Shown piece by piece: positions 1 to 7,559 of a DNA stretch of 19,846 nt (positions within the stretch are counted from its first letter, which is position 1; every line of letters starts with the position of its first letter). Made by a program: the position numbers and the translations under genes. The DNA is from Candidatus Woesearchaeota archaeon (GTDB lineage: Archaea > Nanobdellota > Nanobdellia > SCGC-AAA011-G17 > GW2011-AR18), in contig JAGVXZ010000014.1 in NCBI GenBank assembly GCA_018303515.1, positions 1 through 19,846 of the forward strand. Reading direction: 5' to 3'. The notes beneath the pieces are model-generated. The model saw only the letters and a list, made by a program, of their open reading frames with translations, searched no databases and was not told the DNA's origin.

Positions 1-78
1 ATATTATTAACAAAAGACTTAGAAAAACAAGAAAAAGAAATTAAATTTATACCTTTGTGGAAATGGTTATTAGAATAA
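1..78 (+). CDS. C-terminal end of a probable AAA ATPase (DUF4143 type), partial
   Basis: The first 25 codons are open in frame 1 and end at TAA (76-78). The start lies outside the window. The peptide ends with FIPLWKWLLE. A terminal 'IPLW-x-W-L' signature is what I associate with the C-terminus of the archaeal and bacterial AAA ATPases that carry a DUF4143 domain. These are uncharacterised P-loop proteins, common and often multicopy in archaea and host-associated bacteria. No P-loop or Walker B motif is visible here because only the tail is present. The assignment rests on about ten residues and could be chance. Confidence 0.4.
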   Translation: MLLTKDLEKQEKEIKFIPLWKWLLE

Positions 79-366
79 TGTTTTATAGTCAACTAATGAA
101 GTAATTAGTTCTATCTTCTTGTTTGAATCTCTTTTAACTTGAAATTAATTAATTCTAAATTTGTAGTAGAGAACTATAAAAAGTTTAATGAAATAATAAA
201 TGACTTAAAATAAAAATTTGTTTATGTTATAAGGAATCATGAAAATTTAATAATGATTTACGAAACTTGGATGCCAGCATATTAAGAAATTTTAAAAGTA
301 AATAAATAAGATTTTTTAATAAATTATCAAAAAGTTTTTAAGCCAAGAGATATTAGAAATGATAGA
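79..366. other. Intergenic, AT-rich, no recognisable gene
   Basis: This stretch has stop codons in all frames, apart from short runs such as the 20-odd codons ending at the TAA near 212. I recognise no RNA gene, repeat or transposon end. No convincing TATA box sits 25 bases before the start at 367, and no Shine-Dalgarno sequence precedes it. The promoter of the next gene is therefore not assigned. Confidence 0.5.
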
Positions 367-1932
367 ATGCAAAAAGAGGAGGAAAGTATAATTCTATTTA
401 TGGGAACATACCCACCAAGAGAGTGTGGAATAGCAACATTTACCAGAGACTTAACTGAGGAAGTAAACAAAAAATTACCTAAAAAATTAACAACTAAGAT
501 TCTAGCAATAAATAAAAATGGAACTAATATTTACAATTATCCTAAAGAAGTGAGGTTTCAAATAAGTGATAATGATATACAAGATTATATAGAATCTGCA
601 CATGAAATTAATTCTTTAGAAAATATTAAACTAGTTTGTATCCAACACGAATTTGGAATATTTGGAGGAGAGTATGGAGATCATTTACTGGCTTTTCTTG
701 AAATATTAAACAAACCAGTAGTTTTAACATTCCATAGTATATTACCTGAACCAAATGAAAGACTAAAAAAAGTAACAAAAGCAATATCTGAAAAAGTCAA
801 CTCAATAGTGGTAATGACTCCAAAAGGAATTGAAATTCTAAAAGAATCCTATGAGATCACAATACCAATAGTAGTGATACCACATGGCATTCCATCTGTA
901 GATTTTGAATCTCAGGATAGAGAAAAAGAAGATCTTGGATTAAAAAATAAAATAATTATCTCTTCATTTGGTTTAATTAGTTCAGGAAAAGGTTATGAAC
1001 ATGTAATTGAATCTCTACCCGAGGTAATAGAAAAATATCCTGATTTATTATACTTAATAATTGGAGAAACTCATCCAGTTGTAAGAAAAAATGAGGGTGA
1101 AGAATATAGAAATTTCCTGGAGTCAAAAGTAAGAGAACTAGATTTAGAAAAGAATGTAAAATTTTACAATAAATATTTAACACTACAGGAAATAATAAAA
1201 TATCTAAAAGCGACAGATATCTATATGTCATCCGGACAAGATCCAAATCAGATAACTTCAGGAACTTTATCCTATGCTTTAGGATGTGGTAGACCGATAA
1301 TTTCAACACCATTTACACATGCTAAAGATGTTCTAACAGAAGATAAAGGGATTTTAGTAAATTATGAAGAACAAAATCCATTCACACAAGCATTACTAGA
1401 ATTATTGGGAAACAGTCAAAAAAGAAAGCAAATGGAAATAAACGCTTATTATTTCACTAGAAAAATGATCTGGCCAAATGTAGCAATTTCTTACAAAAAT
1501 TTATTTGGAACATTCTTAGAATTACCTGAAGCACAAAAATTGCCAGAACCAAATTTATCTCATTTAGTAAACTTAACTGATAACTTTGGAATAATCCAAT
1601 TTGCAAATCAAAAAACCCCCGATATAAAATCAGGCTATACACTAGATGATAATGCAAGAGCATTAATAGCTTGCTGCTTACATTTTGAAAAATTCAAAGA
1701 ATTTAGAACTTTACAATTAGTAAAAACTTATTTAGATTACATAAAATATGTTCAAAAAGAGAATGGGAAACTTTACAATTATGTATATGAAGATAAAAAT
1801 GTAAATTATGAAAATTGGAGTGAAGATGCGCATGGGAGAGCCTTATGGTCATTAAGTTTCTTATTTAAATCAAAATCAATTCCAAGAGATTTAAAAAAAG
1901 AAGCAGGAGAAATTTTAACAAAATCAATATGA
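367..1932 (+). CDS. GT4 glycosyltransferase with C-terminal helical domain, cut by a frameshift
   Basis: Retaining GT-B glycosyltransferase that would move a sugar from a nucleotide-sugar donor in the cytoplasm. Residues 1-30 carry the GT4 opening TYPPRECGIATFT. Residues ~195-345 form the GT1-type domain, with ISSFGLISSGKG and the donor-site stretch SSGQDPNQITSGTLSYALG, whose acidic motif departs from the usual E-x7-E. From residue ~395 a second domain starts (LTDNFGIIQFA, then GYTLDDNARALIA), like the (alpha/alpha)-barrel fused to this GT4 subfamily. The frame stops at TGA 1930-1932 in the middle of that domain, and the rest lies at 1919-2422 one base out of register. The ATG at 367 is the only plausible start after the TAA at 307. 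A one-base gap separates the downstream fragment from the glycosidase gene at 2424, so the locus was one operon. Donor and acceptor are unknown; mannose is a guess from the neighbouring GH130 genes. Confidence 0.8.
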   Translation: MQKEEESIILFMGTYPPRECGIATFTRDLTEEVNKKLPKKLTTKILAINKNGTNIYNYPKEVRFQISDNDIQDYIESAHEINSLENIKLVCIQHEFGIFGGEYGDHLLAFLEILNKPVVLTFHSILPEPNERLKKVTKAISEKVNSIVVMTPKGIEILKESYEITIPIVVIPHGIPSVDFESQDREKEDLGLKNKIIISSFGLISSGKGYEHVIESLPEVIEKYPDLLYLIIGETHPVVRKNEGEEYRNFLESKVRELDLEKNVKFYNKYLTLQEIIKYLKATDIYMSSGQDPNQITSGTLSYALGCGRPIISTPFTHAKDVLTEDKGILVNYEEQNPFTQALLELLGNSQKRKQMEINAYYFTRKMIWPNVAISYKNLFGTFLELPEAQKLPEPNLSHLVNLTDNFGIIQFANQKTPDIKSGYTLDDNARALIACCLHFEKFKEFRTLQLVKTYLDYIKYVQKENGKLYNYVYEDKNVNYENWSEDAHGRALWSLSFLFKSKSIPRDLKKEAGEILTKSI

Positions 1933-2422
1933 ATCTAATTCAAATGAAAAATGGCAATGGTTTGAAAAGTATTTAACTTATGCTAATTCAAAATTACCAG
2001 AGGCTTTATTTTGCACTTTTTCAATTACAAAAGAAGAGAAATACTTAAACGTGGCAATAAAATCTTTAAACTTTTTAATATCAAAAACATTTGAAAAAGG
2101 AATGTTTGTCCCTATTGGTCAAAGAGGATGGCATTATGAAGGAAAAGAAAGAGCATACTTTGATCAACAACCAATAGAAGCAGCTTACATGGTACAGACT
2201 TTATTAAAAGCATATAAAACAACAAACGATCCTAAATACAAGAAGTATTCACTAATATCATTTAATTGGTTCTTAGGAAAAAATTCATTAAATCAGGTAT
2301 TATATGATGAAATGACCGGTGGTTGTTATGATGGTTTAGGAGAAAACACAATTAATCTAAATCAAGGAGCAGAATCTACTGTTTCTTTTTTATTAGCAAG
2401 ATTATCTTTCGATAATAATTAA
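1919..2422 (+). pseudogene. Frameshifted C-terminal part of the GT4 fusion protein
   Basis: Continuation of the helical barrel domain of the gene at 367, in the +1 frame. The frame opens after a TAA at 1916-1918 and runs to TAA at 2420-2422. The residues just after the break (SNEKWQWFEKYLTYANSKLP) follow on from the upstream domain. Later stretches GQRGWHYEGK, RAYFDQQPIEAA, MTGGCYDGL and NQGAESTVSFLLA are what this domain family shows at its end. The first internal start is GTG at 2051, and a protein begun there would lack a third of the domain. With one base removed between 1919 and 1929 the joined protein would be about 685 residues. No stop interrupts the 500 bases after the break, so the lesion is recent or is a sequencing/assembly error in the A-rich run. 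Confidence 0.7.
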
Positions 2423-2423
2423 A

Positions 2424-3533
2424 ATGTTTTCAAAAGAAATAGAAAAAGCATATAAGGATGCAATAAAAGTACTAGAAAGTTGTTCTACACCTAATGGGTT
2501 TTATGCGGCATATCCAGGTTATGATATGGTTTTTGCAAGAGATGCAATGATTATGTCTTTAGGAGCTAGTTTAGTTAATACAAAATTTAAAAAAGTTTTC
2601 AAAGATTCTTTAATGGTTTTAGCTAATTATCAATCAGAAAATGGACAAATCCCAAATGCTGTAGATATATTCAGTAAAAGAAAACCACATATTGATTATC
2701 AATCTATAGATTCAACTTTATGGTTTATTATTGGAAATTATATTTATAAACAAAGATACAACGATTCTGTTCTATTAAAAAAACAAAAAAAAAATATTGA
2801 AAAAGCATTAAATTGGTTGGCTTGTCAAGATCCTAAAGAAAATTCCATGTTAGCTCAATTACCAACATCAGACTGGCAAGATGCATTTCCACATAGATAT
2901 GGTTTTACTATTCATTCACAAGTTCTTTACTACAAAGTCTTACAATTAGTTGGAAATTTAAAAAAAGCAGAGAAACTAAAAAATACAGTAAATAAAGATT
3001 CAGATACAAAGTTATGGAATTATAATTATTATTTACCATGGCGTTGGAAAAATCATAATAAATATCATGAAAAAGGAGAATGGTTTGATACTTTAGGAAA
3101 CGTTCTGGCAACCATTGTTTGCATTGCAGATTCTAAACAATCAGAAAAAATACTTAATTATATTATAAAAAATAAAATAGATCAACCTTATCCGATGAAA
3201 GCTTCTGTATGGCCTCCAATAACACCAGATTCAAAAGATTGGCAAGAATATTTTTCTGATTGTGATGCAAGAACCACTTATCATTATTTAAATTCAGGAA
3301 TTTGGACTTATGCTGGTGGTTTTTATGTATGTTCTCTAGTCCAACATAAAAAATTCAAATTAGCAGAAGAAAAATTACAAAAATTAGCTGAAGGTAATTT
3401 AGTTCAAAACTTCTGTGAATGGTTAGATGGAGAAACAGGCAAACCATCTCAAGGAGAAAATCAAGGTTGGAACGCTTCTTTATTTATAGCAGCATATCAT
3501 TCAGTAAAAGAAAAGAAAAATGTAATTTTCTAA
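2424..3533 (+). CDS. Six-hairpin glycosidase, glycogen-debranching/neutral-invertase type
   Basis: 369-residue soluble protein with the (alpha/alpha)6 barrel pattern of amylo-alpha-1,6-glucosidase-like and GH100-like enzymes, which hydrolyse alpha-glycosidic bonds. Motifs in order: FARDAMIMSLG (~35-46), NGQIPNAVD (~75-84), DSTLWFI (~97-103), TSDWQDAFP (~147-155), GEWFDTLGN (~213-221), YHYLNSGIWTYAGGFYV (~287-303) and NFCEWLDGETG plus QGWNASLFIAAYHS near the C-terminus. Acidic residues in the W-x-D and DAR/CEWLDGE segments are candidates for the catalytic pair. No signal peptide is visible, so it probably acts inside the cell. It starts one base after the GT4 fragment and is co-transcribed with it. 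Length and motif order look intact. The exact substrate (glycogen, sucrose, trehalose or another alpha-glucoside) cannot be settled from sequence. Confidence 0.72.
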   Translation: MFSKEIEKAYKDAIKVLESCSTPNGFYAAYPGYDMVFARDAMIMSLGASLVNTKFKKVFKDSLMVLANYQSENGQIPNAVDIFSKRKPHIDYQSIDSTLWFIIGNYIYKQRYNDSVLLKKQKKNIEKALNWLACQDPKENSMLAQLPTSDWQDAFPHRYGFTIHSQVLYYKVLQLVGNLKKAEKLKNTVNKDSDTKLWNYNYYLPWRWKNHNKYHEKGEWFDTLGNVLATIVCIADSKQSEKILNYIIKNKIDQPYPMKASVWPPITPDSKDWQEYFSDCDARTTYHYLNSGIWTYAGGFYVCSLVQHKKFKLAEEKLQKLAEGNLVQNFCEWLDGETGKPSQGENQGWNASLFIAAYHSVKEKKNVIF

Positions 3534-3854
3534 AGAAATTATAAGTTCAATAAATATACTTAAGAGAAGTTTGTAAAACTGGTTTTTTTCTGAAATTATA
3601 ATCTCATAAGTCCAATATTTTAATCTTTTACAAAAATCCAGTTCAAAATTTTTAATTATAGAGAACTTTGAAGAATTCTATTTTTTCTCTGTAAGGTTTT
3701 AGCCTTTAGACTTAAAACCATGTAAGAACTGTTTGTTCTTACGATCTCCTATCTTTTTCTCAGTATTTTAATAGAGCTTACGCTATGGCTTTCTTGAGCA
3801 AGAAATTTAGTCTATGGATATTATATGCAAAGCATACAAATACTTGTTGAATGT
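3534..3854. other. Decayed DNA downstream of the glycosidase gene
   Basis: No intact gene. Read on the minus strand, the segment around 3670-3770 gives short in-frame pieces such as GDRKNKQFLHGFKSKG. These could be the middle of the IS5-like transposase whose clearer N-terminal part lies at 3855-3992, but stops and frame changes make this weak. The rest is featureless AT-rich sequence. Confidence 0.35.
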
Positions 3855-3992
3855 TTACTCTATTGTTATTCTGTGATTTTTAATTTGTCTTTGTAATTCA
3901 TTCCAGATTTCTTCAATTACATTTCCTTCTGTTAATTCTTCTCTAAATCTCTATATTGTACTATAATCTGGAATGCTCTTTGGAAACTCAAG
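3855..3992 (-). pseudogene. Remnant of an IS5-like transposase (N-terminal part)
   Basis: The minus strand reads LEFPKSIPDYSTI, then a TAG, then RFREELTEGNVIEEIWNELQ and RQIKNHRITIE before a TAA. The run 'IPDYSTI-(W)-RFREEL…' followed by 'L-x-x-Q-…-I-T-I-x' is the N-terminal signature of IS5/IS1182-type DDE transposases. The TAG falls exactly where that family has Trp. No DDE residues remain recognisable and the downstream sequence (3650-3850) is broken, so the element is dead. It lies between the plus-strand glycosidase gene and the truncated GH130 stub, so it may mark the insertion that broke the locus. Confidence 0.6.
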
Positions 3993-4034
3993 TTAAACTG
4001 CCATCAAGAATTGAAAATTCTTGAGGTTTCCAAA
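3978..4034. repeat. Nested inverted repeat (potential hairpin)
   Basis: A perfect 9-base stem, TCAAGAATT at 4004-4012 and AATTCTTGA at 4016-4024, has a three-base loop. It sits inside an outer, nearly perfect repeat: CTTTGGAAACTCAAG (3978-3992) against CTTGAGGTTTCCAAA (4020-4034). It starts about 12 bases past the stop of the minus-strand methyltransferase. It may act as that gene's 3' hairpin, or it may be left over from the transposon end. No strong T-run follows on the minus strand. Confidence 0.55.
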
Positions 4035-4046
4035 AAAGAAGGGAGC

Positions 4047-4787
4047 TTATTTTATTTTTTTAGCTAAAATCACAAATCCTGTAGATAAAGAAGGCAGTAG
4101 TGTAAATATCGTATCTATGGGTAACAGCCATTTAGGAAAACCTGAATCAAAAATTGTTCCCTTAATGACTAATATTTCAAAATTATTATCTGTAAGCAAA
4201 TCTTTAATAGCATCAATATTAAAAACCCTAATATGTCCCACAGGAGTTTCACCGCCTTTTAACTTTTTAAAAATTCCACTTCCAATAAGTTTAGACTTTG
4301 TTGAAGTTTCATAAAAAAAAGGTTGGAATCCCAAAGGAAAGATTAATCTATTAAACCACGCACAGAGATTGGGAGTAGATAAAACAATATAACCTCCTTT
4401 TTTAAGAATACGATTTGATTCAGATAAAAAGAAATCTGGACTATGAACATGTTCTATTATTTCTGCCCCATAGATAAAATCAAAACTATTTTCACTAAAA
4501 GGCCATTGCTCTTCTAAGTCTCCTTTCTTAAGATGAAAGGAGGGGTTTTTTATTTTTGCTTTTTTTAGCTGGAACTCCGACCCGTCTATTCCAAAAAGAT
4601 TATTGGTTAGTTTTTTATGAGACAATTCGTGCAAAAAAGTACAATCACTACACCCAACATCTAAAAAATTAGAATTTTTATTTAGAAAAGGAAGCATTAA
4701 GTTTAAAGCAATTTTCTCGCGATGGTACAAATGTTTTTGTCTTGATTCCCATTTATCCCTATTATAATAATCTGTTTTTTGTCTCAT
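4047..4787 (-). CDS. Class I SAM-dependent methyltransferase
   Basis: 246-residue Rossmann-fold methyltransferase. Motif I is FLDVGCSDCTFL (~residues 40-51), the acidic end of strand 2 is GIDGSE (~70), and EQWPFSENSFDFIYGAEIIEHV (quoted here only as its two key parts, FSENSFDFIYG and EIIEHV) spans motifs II and post-II. ILKKGGYIVLSTPN gives motif III. This arrangement is typical of Methyltransf_11/23 enzymes acting on small molecules, sugars or lipids; the acceptor is unknown. The C-terminal hydrophobic stretch LLPSLSTGFVILAKKIK is usual for this group. A TATA-like box at 4809-4818 lies about 26 bases before the ATG at 4787, suggesting a leaderless transcript. It is the only minus-strand gene within the broken plus-strand carbohydrate locus, so it may have arrived later. 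Confidence 0.8.
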   Translation of the reverse strand: MRQKTDYYNRDKWESRQKHLYHREKIALNLMLPFLNKNSNFLDVGCSDCTFLHELSHKKLTNNLFGIDGSEFQLKKAKIKNPSFHLKKGDLEEQWPFSENSFDFIYGAEIIEHVHSPDFFLSESNRILKKGGYIVLSTPNLCAWFNRLIFPLGFQPFFYETSTKSKLIGSGIFKKLKGGETPVGHIRVFNIDAIKDLLTDNNFEILVIKGTIFDSGFPKWLLPIDTIFTLLPSLSTGFVILAKKIK

Positions 4788-4808
4788 ATTCTAAAATAAA
4801 TAACCCTT

Positions 4809-4818
4809 ATTTATAAAC
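4809..4818 (-). promoter_or_regulatory. Putative TATA box of the methyltransferase gene
   Basis: Minus-strand TTTATAAATA is centred about 26 bases upstream of the ATG at 4787. This is the spacing expected for an archaeal TATA box on a leaderless mRNA. No Shine-Dalgarno sequence is present. Confidence 0.45.
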
Positions 4819-4912
4819 TAGTCGTTTGAAAATCGTAAAATTCTTCTTTCTTGGTAAAAACAAGAAAAATAATCGCAAAATCTCACAATCCTATTTTGTA
4901 TCCAAAAAAAGA

Positions 4913-5080
4913 TCTGAGAAAGGAACTTTTGAACATAAAGATGTTGTATTTCCAACAGGAATAGTTTTAGATAGACAAGAAGAAGATATCTTATTATATT
5001 CTGGGGGAGGTGATGTAGTAACAACTGTAAGGAAAATATTAATTTCTGAAATTTTTAAAAAACTAGAAAAGCCTAATTAA
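4913..5080 (+). pseudogene. C-terminal stub of a second GH130 glycoside phosphorylase
   Basis: The open frame starting at ATG 4826 has about 29 N-terminal residues I do not recognise. It then continues with DVVFPTGIV, DILLYSGGGDVVTTVRK and IFKKLE. This aligns with the C-terminus of the intact GH130 enzyme at 7556-8647 (NVIFPSGAV, YLLIYCGGADSVTTLKK, IFNSME). The last strand of the five-bladed propeller is therefore present and the catalytic blades are absent. The stub cannot be an active enzyme. It lies on the same strand as the GT4 and glycosidase genes at 367-3533, so a full GH130 gene was probably the third member of that operon before the transposon and methyltransferase region intervened. 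Its stop overlaps the 3' end of the convergent glycosyltransferase gene by 8 bases. Confidence 0.7.
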
Positions 5081-6206
5081 TATTCTCATCAATAATCTTA
5101 TTTATCTTGGCAGCTATAAATTTATAATGAAACTTTTCCAAAGCATGTTTAGCAGCTTCCTCACCCATTTTATGTCTTAACTTAACATCATTAAATAATT
5201 TCAACAAACAATCTGCTAATTGATCTGTATTTGCTTTGTAAGCAAAAGTCTTAGGAATTGGAAAATGTATTCTTTTTTTCTTATCAAAACCCATGTGTTC
5301 ATAAACCCATTCACTTTCTAATTTAATCTCATGTTCAACATCAACTAAATATCCTGTTTTCTCATGTAAAATAATATCTTTAGGGCCACCAACATTAATA
5401 GAAATTACAGGTTTACCACAAGCTTGAGCTTCTAATTGAATCATACCAAAACCTTCTAATCTGGAAGGAGCACAATAAATATCACAAGCATTTATTAAAG
5501 AAGCCATTTTTTTAGGAGAATAAGAATCTGAAATATAAATAAATTTATTTTTATCAAATCCTAGCTTCTCAATAAGTTCTTTCTCAAACTTTCCATGATC
5601 TTCAGCAGAAAAACTAGGAAATGTTTTCAAAACATATTTCCAATTATCAAACTTTCCTTTTAGCTTTCCTAAAGCTTTAAACATTTCCTGCGCACCCTTA
5701 CTTGTTACATCTCCTCCAGCAGTAAGTAACATAATTTCATTATCCTTAATTTCTAAACTTTTTCTAATATTGTTTCTCTTAGAATTTCTAGGATAAAATA
5801 TTTTAGGATCAAAACCAATACTACTAACACTTATATTATTTCCTGTTAATCTATCTCTCATATATGTAGATTTAACCCAGTTACTTGTAGCAATTATCAA
5901 AGGTAAGTTCTCTAAAGTCTCATGATAATTAGCAACCCAACCATTTGCATTAAGCCATGGAACAGGTATCATTCCAAATTTCAAAGGGTGTAAAATTAAA
6001 TTAGGAGTATCTCCCCAAAAACCGATACCTATAACAACATCCGGTTTAAATTCTTTATACAACTTTTCTTTTCTTTCATTATCCCCTTTATCACAACTCT
6101 TAATTTTAATGCCTAATTCTTTTAAACCTTTAGCTAGATAATACCCTTGGATACTTAAACCATCATTTTCTAAAGGATATGGATATAAGACTAAAACTTT
6201 TTTCAT
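5073..6206 (-). CDS. GT4 family glycosyltransferase
   Basis: 377-residue retaining GT-B enzyme, cytoplasmic, with no signal peptide or membrane segment. The N-terminal acceptor domain begins VLVLYPYPLENDGLSIQG. The C-terminal donor domain has LLTAGGDVTSKGAQEMFKAL (~residues 160-180), DIYCAPSRLEGFGMIQLEA with the E-x7-E pair (Glu of LEGFG and Glu of QLEA) and ACGKPVISINVGGPKDII. Length is normal for GT4. The ATG at 6206 overlaps the TGA of the deacetylase gene by four bases, so the two are translationally coupled. A GT4 next to a PIG-L deacetylase recalls MshA/MshB and BshA/BshB, which make a GlcNAc conjugate and then deacetylate it. The sequence does not prove that role, and the donor sugar is unknown. 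Confidence 0.85.
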   Translation of the reverse strand: MKKVLVLYPYPLENDGLSIQGYYLAKGLKELGIKIKSCDKGDNERKEKLYKEFKPDVVIGIGFWGDTPNLILHPLKFGMIPVPWLNANGWVANYHETLENLPLIIATSNWVKSTYMRDRLTGNNISVSSIGFDPKIFYPRNSKRNNIRKSLEIKDNEIMLLTAGGDVTSKGAQEMFKALGKLKGKFDNWKYVLKTFPSFSAEDHGKFEKELIEKLGFDKNKFIYISDSYSPKKMASLINACDIYCAPSRLEGFGMIQLEAQACGKPVISINVGGPKDIILHEKTGYLVDVEHEIKLESEWVYEHMGFDKKKRIHFPIPKTFAYKANTDQLADCLLKLFNDVKLRHKMGEEAAKHALEKFHYKFIAAKINKIIDENIN

Positions 6207-6805
6207 TTCTTAATCACCATAAATGCTTCTCTTTCATTACAACTTAAAGTTTCAAATATGTTTTCTTTAAATCCATAAATCTTCGTAATAATATTAATCT
6301 TCTTTTTATGAAATTTTTTTAAATCCAAAATTAAATCAGCTTTAGAATTTGGAACAGGAATTCTTAATTTAGAGTCATGAGGTGCTTTAACATCTCCCGG
6401 GATATAAGAAAAATAAAATAACTTAGTACATTTTAACTCATTATTTTCAACTAAACTTTTAACAGCCTTATGAACCTCTTTATGTCTTATATGTCCATAT
6501 TCTCCATTTTCTCCATGAGTATAAATATGATCATAATCTAATTTATCTAAAACTTCTAAAATTTTTTCCTTAACATCTTCAACATTCAAATCATTCAATT
6601 TTTCATCGTCTAGATCATTAATTAAACCTTTAGCACCATAATAATTACAAACTTTAATGAACTTAGGCATTCTATCTTTATCATTTTCTCTACATAAACT
6701 AAAAATAGTCCAATTCCAATCTTTGTTTTTTAGAATAATTCCTCCCATCCATATAGTCTCATCATCAGGATGAGCAACAATGACTAAACAACTTTTTTTC
6801 CCCAT
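6203..6805 (-). CDS. PIG-L/LmbE family N-deacetylase
   Basis: 200-residue zinc-dependent deacetylase-fold protein. AHPDDE at residues ~11-16 supplies the metal-binding His and Asp and the general-base Asp. The later HIRHKEVHKA (~125) supplies the distal histidines. Known relatives remove the acetyl group from GlcNAc-inositol, GlcNAc-malate, diacetylchitobiose (archaeal Dac) or lincomycin-type substrates. Here it is coupled by ATGA overlap to the GT4 gene and follows nagB by 40 bases. A GlcNAc-containing substrate is therefore the simplest reading: either free GlcNAc oligosaccharide on its way to glucosamine, or a GlcNAc conjugate made by the GT4. The catalytic motif is intact. Confidence 0.85.
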   Translation of the reverse strand: MGKKSCLVIVAHPDDETIWMGGIILKNKDWNWTIFSLCRENDKDRMPKFIKVCNYYGAKGLINDLDDEKLNDLNVEDVKEKILEVLDKLDYDHIYTHGENGEYGHIRHKEVHKAVKSLVENNELKCTKLFYFSYIPGDVKAPHDSKLRIPVPNSKADLILDLKKFHKKKINIITKIYGFKENIFETLSCNEREAFMVIKK

Positions 6806-6845
6806 TTTAAACTTAATTATTAAAGAAATTTGGTGTTTTTAAGTT

Positions 6846-7559
6846 TTATTCTAATTTAGAAGCAGCCTTTTTATCTAATATAAAAGTAACATCTTTATGT
6901 TTTTGTAAAATACTGGCCGGGATTTTTTTATTACTTTTATTATTAAGGGATTTTGCAACAGCATCTGCTTTACTTTTACCAAAAGCTAATAAAATTATTT
7001 TTTTAGATCGCATTATTGTTTTAATTCCAATAGTTAATCCATATTTAGGGACTTTATTAAAACCACCAAATTCTTTAGAATATAACTCTCTTATTTCTTT
7101 AGTTATTTTAATTTTATTAGTTAAACTATTAAATGGTGTTCCAGGTTCATTAAAACCAATATGTCCATTAATACCTATACCTAAAATTTGTAAATCGATT
7201 CCATTAGTTTCTTTTTCGTATCTTTCACATTCTTTTTTAATATTTTTAGATTTTCCATTTAAAAAATTAATATTTTCTCTGGAAATGTTCAATTTGCTAA
7301 AAAAATATTTATCCATAAAAGATTTTAGGCTATTTTTATTATTATGATCAACACCACACCATTCATCTAAGTTAAAAGTCTTAACTTTTAAAAAATCTAT
7401 TCTTTTATTGGTTTTAATCAGTTCTTTGTAAAAAGGAATCATAGTTTGCCCGGTAGCCAATCCTAAAACTAAATTATTTTTCTTCTTTATTTGTTCAGCA
7501 ACCAACAAGGCAGCTTTATTAGCACCTTCTTTTTTATTTTTACAAATAATTACTTTCAT
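6846..7559 (-). CDS. nagB: Glucosamine-6-phosphate deaminase
   Basis: Converts glucosamine 6-phosphate to fructose 6-phosphate and ammonia in the cytoplasm. At 237 residues it has the size of the shorter, Bacillus-like form lacking the allosteric tail of the E. coli enzyme. The phosphate-binding loop is LGLATGQT (~33-40) and the active-site aspartate lies in FNLDEW (~63-68). GINGHIGFNEPGTPF (~127-141) carries the catalytic His and Glu. As I recall the family, Asn rather than Asp before GHIGF is common in Bacillus-type enzymes and is not a defect. The gene overlaps the upstream GH130 gene by ATGA. No NagA, GlcNAc kinase or glucosamine kinase is seen in the window, so the source of the 6-phosphate must lie elsewhere. 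6-Phosphogluconolactonase relatives are excluded by the NEPG motif. Confidence 0.92.
   Translation of the reverse strand: MKVIICKNKKEGANKAALLVAEQIKKKNNLVLGLATGQTMIPFYKELIKTNKRIDFLKVKTFNLDEWCGVDHNNKNSLKSFMDKYFFSKLNISRENINFLNGKSKNIKKECERYEKETNGIDLQILGIGINGHIGFNEPGTPFNSLTNKIKITKEIRELYSKEFGGFNKVPKYGLTIGIKTIMRSKKIILLAFGKSKADAVAKSLNNKSNKKIPASILQKHKDVTFILDKKAASKLE

Noticed and set aside
977..1663. Antisense open frames on the minus strand at 977-1312 and 1457-1663
   Set aside because: They lie wholly inside the GT4 coding region, are rich in Leu/Ile/Tyr as expected from reading AT-rich codons backwards, and match nothing I recognise.
1919..1932. Programmed +1 frameshifting in the GT4 gene
   Set aside because: TGA lies at the shift, but there is no known slippery codon before it and no visible stimulator. 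A one-base indel in an A-rich run is simpler.
2908..3111. Minus-strand open frame inside the glycosidase gene
   Set aside because: Shadow of the glycosidase; no domain, no start context.
4021..4314. Plus-strand open frame of 97 codons
   Set aside because: Fully antisense to the methyltransferase at 4047-4787, whose motifs are clear.
5073..6805. Calling the GT4/PIG-L pair bacillithiol genes bshA and bshB
   Set aside because: Only the family pairing matches; I see no BshA-specific motif and no bshC in the window.
7100..7200. Asn before GHIGFNEP in NagB as a lost catalytic Asp
   Set aside because: As I recall the family, this Asn is usual in Bacillus-type NagB proteins; the His and Glu of the motif are intact.
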